Source of the DNA: Chlamydomonas sphaeroides
Lineage: Eukaryota; Chlorophyta; Chlorophyceae; Chlamydomonadales; Chlamydomonadaceae
Reading direction: 5' to 3'
Assembly: GCA_001662425.1 (NCBI GenBank)
Contig: BDDC01000026.1
Span: 1 to 64,000 of the forward strand
Length of the DNA stretch: 64,000 bases
The notes under the pieces are model-generated. The model searched no databases and was not told the origin of the DNA. It saw only the letters and a program-made list of their open reading frames with translations. Shown here piece by piece: positions 57,945 through 64,000 of this stretch (position 1 is its first letter; the number at the start of each line of letters is the position of its first letter). The translations under genes were made by a program, and so were the position numbers.

Positions 57945-60900
57945 ATGAATGACAAGTACATGGACGACTTTGAAAAGGCCTGGGAGGAGATGCACGGCCT
58001 GTCGGTCGGGGGCCCTGGCGGCAGGGCCCCGGGCAGCTCGCTGGCCGACCGGCAGCGCAACATCTACGCCGCGCTGGAGGAGCCGTCCTCGTCGTTCCTG
58101 GGAGGAGGAGCGGCAGCAGGAGGCGGCTACGGCGGCAGCGGCTCCACCTCCCCGCGTGGGCCCGCAGGGTAGGGGCTAGGGGCGGGCGGTAACTGCTGCG
58201 GAGCTGTGGGCCGAGCAAGGCGCCGCGCGGCTGTGCAGCACCGGCTAACCGGCACAGCTCGGGCGGCCGCACCGGCTAACCGGCATTGCCCGCGCGACGC
58301 GGGCATCAAAGGCCAGCAGCTGGCGGGCGCTGGCTGCCCCGGCCCCCGCCAACTCGTTGTGCGGGGGTGTCTCGGGCGCGCTGCTGGCGCCAGCAGGACC
58401 GTGCGGCCGCCGGGTGGCAGCACGGCGCAGCAGCCAGGGGTTGCCGCCTGGCGGGGGACGCGGGCGCCAGCAGATGGCGCCAGCGCAGGGCAGGGCAGGG
58501 CAGCGCCTTGCGCTCCCGGCTGCGCGGTGGGGCTACTAGCGGGGGCCCTTGGCGCCGCGTGTCTGCACGGCGCGCTGGTGTTGTTGCTCCCAAAGGCCGA
58601 TGCAGCATGGGCATCGCCAAGTTGCGCCCACGACCCACCTGCGCCGCTGAGTACGAACCACCCCTCACCCCGCACCCCTCGCCCCTCATTCTGTCTCCGC
58701 AGCCGGCGTCCCTCCTACGGCGTCTCGCCCTCCCGCGGCGGCCGCCGCCCCGGCCTCGGCGCTGGCGCCGGCGCCGGCCCAGGCGCCGCGCCACTGCCCT
58801 TCTCCTCCTCCCCCAGCTCCGGCGCACGCATCCCCTCCGCCGGCCGCCGTGCCCCGCCCCTTGGTACCTCCCCATCCCGCCCCACCTCCTCCTACGCGCC
58901 CTCCTTTCCCGCCGCCGCCGCCGCCGCCGCCGGCCCCGGCTCCTCCGCCCTCTCCGCCGCCGGCCCAGCCCGCGCTGCGCCCAGGGGCCCTGCGCTGGCG
59001 CCGCGCTACCCGGCACGCGTCACGTTGGGCTGGAGCTCCGGTCCGGTGGATCCGGCCGGAGTGCTAACGGACCTGTCGGACCGGCCAAACACCTGCTCCG
59101 CCGCGGACTGGGGCCGCGGCGAGGTTGTGATTGGCAGCACCGACCACGCGCTCTACGTGCTGGACGCCAACCGGGGCATACGCAAGCGCACGCTGTACAG
59201 CAAGACCTGCGGCCACAGCGAGTGGGTGGCGGTGGGCTGGAGCAGCACGGCGCCTGGGTGGCGGAGTGGGGGGCAGAGTTGTTGTGGGTGGGGTGGCTGC
59301 AAGGATGGCGGGCTGTGGTTGCGGGGCCGGGTGCAGGGGCGGCGGGGAGAGAGCTGGCGCGCTTACAAGGATGGCAGAGCTAGCGCCTGGCGCCCGTGTC
59401 GGGCCTCCCACCGCAGCGCGCGCCAGCACGGGTTCAGTCGCCGCGCATGTTGCAGCCCACAGCGTCGGTCGCCCACACCGGCCTCTTTATTTACCGCGTA
59501 CCTCCCCATCCCCACGGCACCCTCCGTCAGGTGGGTCACCTGCGTCACCTACACCCCCGACGGCCGCATCGTGTCGGGCGGCATGGACTCCAAGGTGTGG
59601 GTGTGGCCGGCGGGCGGCACGCGCGGCTTCCAGGCGGAGGCGCACTTTGGGCCCATCAGCCAGGTGGGCGGCAGGGCGGGGCGGGACGGGACGGCAGGGT
59701 TGCGCGAACAGGGATTCAAGGTGTGTCGGTAGACAGGCAGGGCCTGGGGTACGGTAGTTCCAGGCACCGGCAGTGCGGGTGGGCATGCGGGCTGGTGATT
59801 GGGTAGGATGCAAGGCCACGGGATGCCGCGTCTGCCATGGTGCTCTCGCGCTTGGCGGTGAGCAGTGGAGCGGTGGCTGGGCTGGGCAAGCGGCAGGCAG
59901 GGAGGGGCAGGGCAGAGGGGCGCGCGGAGGCTTGATCGGCGGTGCGGACTGGCGGGGCATGGGTGCCGGGTGGCGTTGATGGGGGGCACGGGGTGGTGGG
60001 GCCCGACACGCCACGTGGCGCCGTGCGCAGGTCAAGTACGACCCTTCGTCGGGCCTGGTGGCTTCGGCCTCGTACGACAAGACCATCCGGCTGTGGCAGC
60101 TCGGCGCCCGGCCGCACGAGGCGGGCTGCCTGCAGGTGCGTACGGACAGTGTACGGCACTCAGTCACCGGTAACCACCTGGAGGTCGAGAGCAGCTCGAT
60201 GCGTGCACGCCGCCTCCTCCTCGCCGCTTGCCTGCTACCTGCTGACAGCCCCAACCGCCAACCGCCAACCGCCAGGGCCACGAGGCGCCGGTGCTGGAGA
60301 TGCAGATCAGCAACGACGGGAGGATCGTGACGGGTGCGTGCACGACAAGGCCCACACCAATCCCCACTGACACTCTTGGCCCTGCTTCCCCGGCCCTGCT
60401 TCCCCGGCCCAGCTTCCCCGGCCCTGCTTCCCCGGCCCTGCTTCCCCGGCCCTGCTTCGCCGGCCCTGCTTCGCCGGCCCGCCGTCAAATGACCCCCGCC
60501 TAACCTTGCCCTGCCCGCCGCACCCCAGGCGACCGCAGCGGCAACCTGATGCTGTGGGACACCAGCAGCAGTACGGCATCCTGGCGCATGCGCGCCGTAC
60601 ACCAGGGCCACGTCACCAGCCTCGCATGTGGGTGGCCGGGTCCCCCGGAGTGTGCTGTGTGTGGCTTGCGTCGTTGTTGGGGAATGCTACGTGTGGGACA
60701 AGCCCTGAGCGCAGGGGCTCGGGGCCATGCCCGGTGCGCGGTGCACACGTGTCTGAGGCAGCTGCGGCTATGCTGACCCCGCGCAGGGTTCGACGAGAGC
60801 GGCAGCGGGGGGCGCAGCGGCGGCGGCGCGATGCCCGAGCTGGCGGGCTGCTTTGTCAGCGGTGGCCAGGACGGCTACGTCCGGGTGTGGGATCCCCGGG

Positions 60901-61594
60901 CCAAGTGAGTGCGGATGCACCTAGCTCCGGCCTGGGGCTACGTAGATGCCCCCGGCTCACTGCTGCCGTCCTGACTGCCGTGCTGCCGTACCGCCAAACA
61001 GGGCAAACTTGGCCAAGATCGAGCTGCACGTCAACGAGCAGGTACGGCGTTTGGCGTACGGCAGCACCCCGAACCGCGCACAGCAGCAGTCGTCGCTTCC
61101 CCAGCCCAACCCTACACCTGAACCCCTACCCTCGAACCCCAGGGCCGCGGGGCGGTGGGCGACATCATCGCGGGAGGCCCCGCGGCCGCGGGCATGGTCG
61201 TCACGGCCGGCGCCGACGGCACCATGCGCACGCTGGACCCTCGGCTCGGGTTCGCGCTGGCTTCCACCGTACGGCTGACCAACTTCCCGTACAGCATGAC
61301 GGCGGCGGGCGGCATCGCGGTGGTGGGCTGCGGCGACGGCTCCGTACACTTCATCGACATCCAGGTACGGACCGCACACCCGCCGCTGTTCCGGTCTGGT
61401 GGCAGCGCCGTGCCCCCAGTTCGTACACAGCGCCGCCGCCCTCGCCGCCCTGGCGCCCCACACGCATGCAGAGCGGCCGGACGCAGTATGCCATCGGCGC
61501 CAACCGGGCGGCGGTGCGCTGCCTGGAGGCCACGCAGGACCGCCTGCTGGCCTCGGGCGACGACGGCAACGCGGTGCTGTACACGTTTTCGTGA
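57945..61594 (+). CDS. WD40-repeat protein, unknown partner
   Basis: Ten exons join in frame: 57945-58168, 58703-59221, 59531-59663, 60031-60135, 60276-60333, 60529-60627, 60787-60904, 61002-61041, 61143-61364, 61472-61594 (1641 nt, 546 aa). The start is MNDKYMDDFEKAWEEM; a longer 5' form is possible. Residues 1 to about 165 are Ser, Gly, Ala and Pro-rich. The rest forms a seven-bladed WD40 propeller: GHSEWVTCVTYTPDGRIVSG, GMDSKVWVWPAG, GLVASASYDKTIRLWQLG, GHEAPVLEMQISNDGRIVTG, SGNLMLWDTSSS, GCFVSGGQDGYVRVWDPRAK, MVVTAGADGTMRTLDPRLG, IAVVGCGDGSVHFIDIQ and LLASGDDGNAVLYTF. Each blade is largely one exon. WD40 propellers are scaffolds; nothing here identifies the complex. Intron 5 contains a 15-bp tandem repeat. 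Confidence 0.87.
60372..60483 (+). repeat. 15-bp tandem repeat in WD40 intron 5
   Basis: About seven copies of GGCCCTGCTTCCCCG with single-base variants (CAGC for CTGC, CGCCG for CCCCG near the end). It lies wholly within the intron 60334-60528. Confidence 0.9.
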
Positions 61595-62798
61595 GCAGCC
61601 TGAGGGCTGGCGGGCTGCGCTGCACAGCGTTCTTCATGAGCCCAACGTGCAGAGCTCCGGACAGTGGGCGGTCGCCAATGTTGGGCGGCGTCCGAGTGTC
61701 GGTTGGAGGGAGGTCGCTTGGGGCGGGCGGTGAGGGCCAGGAGGTGCGCTGGTGTGTGCAGCCTGCGGCGTTGCGCGGCGCGGCGAGCGCCTCCTGAGAA
61801 AGCCCAACGCGAGCGGCGTTGGGCCCGCCGCCGCGGCGGAGGGCTCAGCGGTGTGTGCCGTGGAGAGAGCGAGGCTGGGGCTGACAGCGCATACGGTAGA
61901 CAGCGTGCGGGGGAGCGTCGTACAGGAGTATGAGGGCCCTTAGGTACGGGGAATAAAGCGGGGAATGATGCGCAACGACATCCAAATGCAGACGTGCCTG
62001 GGGTTGCAGTGTGCGCGGAGTCGGTGCACAAGGCCACGTGCAATAAGCGCGGTGTGCCGACGCGCCCTTCGGGCGGCAGGGGGCATGGCTGCAGGCTGGG
62101 CTTCATAACTTAGAGCCAGCGTGGAAGTCATTACAGGGTACCTAACAGGCTGGGCTGTGCGGTAAATGTGGCGAGGCAGCGAGATAGGCCAACAGCTGGC
62201 GGGCTCCAGCTCCCTAGACAGGTGTGGACAGGTACTGCAGGTACTTCAGGAGGTGCGGTGCGGTGCTGCAAGCAGGTTACAGATATTCCTCCTTTGACTT
62301 CGTTCTAGTTTATCATAAGCATGTGGTGTGGGCGACAGGGGTGCAGGAGCGAACAGGCGTGTGACGGCGAGCACCGCCGTGAGCATGGGTGAAGTGGCGA
62401 GGACGTGCCCAAGCGTGTCGCGTGTGGGGCCACAGTGGCGCAGGCGAGTGCCGGCACGGCATCACCATCACCACGCGCTGTGGGCAACATGCCTCGCCTC
62501 CATGCGGTGTAATAACGGGCGCTCCCACTGCTACAACCACGATCGCCCCTGCAGCCCCGCCAGTAAACCGCGGAGCACGGCCCCTGCACCCCCTGCCTGC
62601 GGGCAGCCGACGGTCTCCTGCAGCCTTCGGTGGCCCAGCGCTCCCGCACATCCCAAAATGCGGGCAGCTGCTGCCTGGCCCCCTCGCCGTCATCCCGCCG
62701 CTACCGCTGCAGCCTCCACCTGCAGCCGCCACCACCCCAAGGAGCTGCACGGAAAGCCAGGGGGCGCAGCAACCCCCAACGCCCGAGCCGCCCGCTGC
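61595..62798. other. Convergent intergenic region
   Basis: No gene is supported. AATAAA occurs at about 61951. TTACA at about 62276-62280 would be a TGTAA signal for the minus-strand gene to the right and touches the hairpin-repeat copy at 62283. Confidence 0.45.
62283..62320 (+). repeat. TTTGACTTCGTTC dispersed repeat, copy 4
   Basis: ATATTCCTCCTTTGACTTCG continuing to TTCTAGTTTATCATAAGC. One base differs in the palindrome compared with the copy at 29916 (TAGTTTAT for TAGCTTAT), and the right arm is cut short. Confidence 0.85.
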
Positions 62799-63945
62799 TC
62801 ACGACTCCGCTCCGCCGCCGCTGCCGCCGACCCCTTTGTCCCCATCCCGGGCCCCGGCCCCATCCTCTTCGCCCGCGTCCTCCTCCTCGTCCTCCTCCTC
62901 GTCCTCCGGCTTCTTCCCAAAGTGAGCCGGCAGGCGCTTGCGGCTGCGCCGGAAGAAAGGGGCCCGCTGGTCGTCGCTGACGCCGCCGTCCTCCCCGCTG
63001 CCGCTCTCAGAGGGCGGCGGCTCGATGCCCAGCGCAAAGAGCTTGGTCAGCAGGTCCACCGCAGCCGGGCCGCTCCAGTTGCTGGCCGCCGCCGCGGCAG
63101 CCGCCGCCGCTCCGCCGCCGGAGCTGCCTGGCGGCCGCGGGAAGCCGCTGCTGCCGCCGCCGAAGCCCGTGCCAGACCCCGGCGGCGGGCAGCACAGGCA
63201 GGGCGCGGAGCCGCCGCCGTGCGGCAGCCTGAGCGCCGCGGCGGGGCCGTTGCTGACCAGGACCTGGCTGCCGGTGGCGGCGGCGGCCCCGCGTCGGCGG
63301 CGCGGCGCGGCGCGGTAGGCGGTGCCACTGGAGGACGCCGTCCGGGAGCTCTCGGCTCGCTCCGCCGCCGCCGCCGCCGCCGCCTCGTCCTCGCCCGCGT
63401 CGGCCAACGCCGCAGGCACCGCTGTGGGCACCACCGCGGGTGTGGGCGCGGGTGTGGGCGCGACTGGGGCCTCGGCCTTCGGCTCGGCGGCGGCGGCCTC
63501 TGCCTCCGCCGCCTCCGCCTCCGCTGCGGCCTCGTCCATGGCGTCCAGGTCAGCCGGGTGGAAGCGACCAGCTGGACGGAAGCGCCGCGCCGCTGCCGCG
63601 GCTGTGGCCGCCGCCGCCGCCGCCGCGGCGTCCCCGGCGGCGCCGCCGGAGCGCCGCGCCGCCGCCAGCAGCTCCGCCACCACGCCAGGCAGCAGCACAC
63701 CATCGTCCTCCTACGCGGCAGTACGGCAGCGTACGGCTGAGCGCACGGCAACTGCACTGCCAGGCACGGCCGCCGCCGCGCCGCCTCGGCAGCGTAGGGC
63801 CCCGCCCTCCAGCCCCTCCTCTAGCTTGCAGCCCCGGCGGCCGCACCTCGACTCTCAGGCCGCACCAGCCGGCGGCGCGCGGCACGATCTGCTGCAGCGC
63901 GTCCAGGGGCTTGTCGGGCAGCACCACGCTGGACCACGACAGCAG
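62799..63945 (-). CDS. Partial gene: acidic Ala-rich protein, C-terminal part
   Basis: Two exons of a gene that continues beyond the right edge: 63945-63847 (33 codons, acceptor ATGCAG) and 63710-62799 (303 codons plus stop). They join in phase 0 as LRVE/EDDGVLLPGVVAELL. The first visible exon (LLSWSSVVLPDKPLDALQQI) looks structured. The last exon is Ala, Pro and Glu low complexity with a basic patch RRSRKRLPAHFGKKP followed by a strongly acidic Glu/Asp run. I do not recognise the family. Convergent with the WD40 gene. Confidence 0.65.
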
Positions 63946-64000
63946 CTGCATGGGTGTGGGCCGGCAGGGGCAGCGGTTGAAGCGGGCTGCGGCGCAGACA

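Noticed and set aside
60372..60483. CRISPR-like array
   Set aside because: It is a simple 15-bp tandem repeat without spacers, inside a nuclear intron.

Overview
The window reads as nuclear DNA of a chlamydomonadalean (volvocine-type) green alga. It is very GC-rich. Genes are dense in short introns with GTGAG, GTGCG or GTAAG donors and CAG acceptors. Proteins carry long Ala, Gly, Pro and Ser low-complexity stretches. Several genes have a TGTAA element downstream, which is the green-algal poly(A) signal. The gene set fits too: a flagellar central-apparatus protein whose reconstructed length (2319 aa) is close to that of Chlamydomonas PF6 (about 2300 aa), and a green-lineage SBP-box transcription factor. 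I rebuilt the exon structures by hand. For nearly every gene the exon lengths and phases sum to an intact reading frame, which is the main internal check.

Layout from left to right. 1071-10848 (-): PF6/SPAG17. 11220-15125 (+): mitochondrial complex I subunit NDUFA9, divergent from PF6 across about 370 bp. 15749-17163 (+): a 171-aa single-TM coiled-coil protein of unknown function. 19171-20717 (-): a thioredoxin-fold PRXL2/SelU-like protein with Cys at the selenocysteine position. 21643-29171 (-): a 1320-aa otubain-type deubiquitinase with a long N-terminal extension. 29172-33182: a repeat-bearing intergenic region containing a decayed copy of the 5' end of the next gene. 33183-43311 (+): a giant SBP-box transcription factor ending in a membrane anchor. 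43312-47675: gene-poor, with GT microsatellites. 47676-51528 (-): a leucine-rich-repeat protein fused to a PDDEXK_6 (DUF506) domain. 53916-55213 (-): TIM23. 56237-57107 (-): mitochondrial pyruvate carrier MPC2. 57945-61594 (+): a WD40 protein. 62799 to beyond 63945 (-): the 3' part of an unidentified acidic, Ala-rich protein that leaves the window.

There is no operon logic, but three genes (NDUFA9, TIM23, MPC2) encode mitochondrial inner-membrane proteins, and the TM coiled-coil protein next to NDUFA9 may be a fourth. The less expected items are the LRR-PDDEXK_6 fusion, the architecture of the otubain and SBP proteins, the partial duplication of the SBP gene, and a dispersed repeat seen at four sites that can form a perfect 12-bp hairpin. 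I found no tRNA, rRNA, CRISPR array or complete autonomous transposon.
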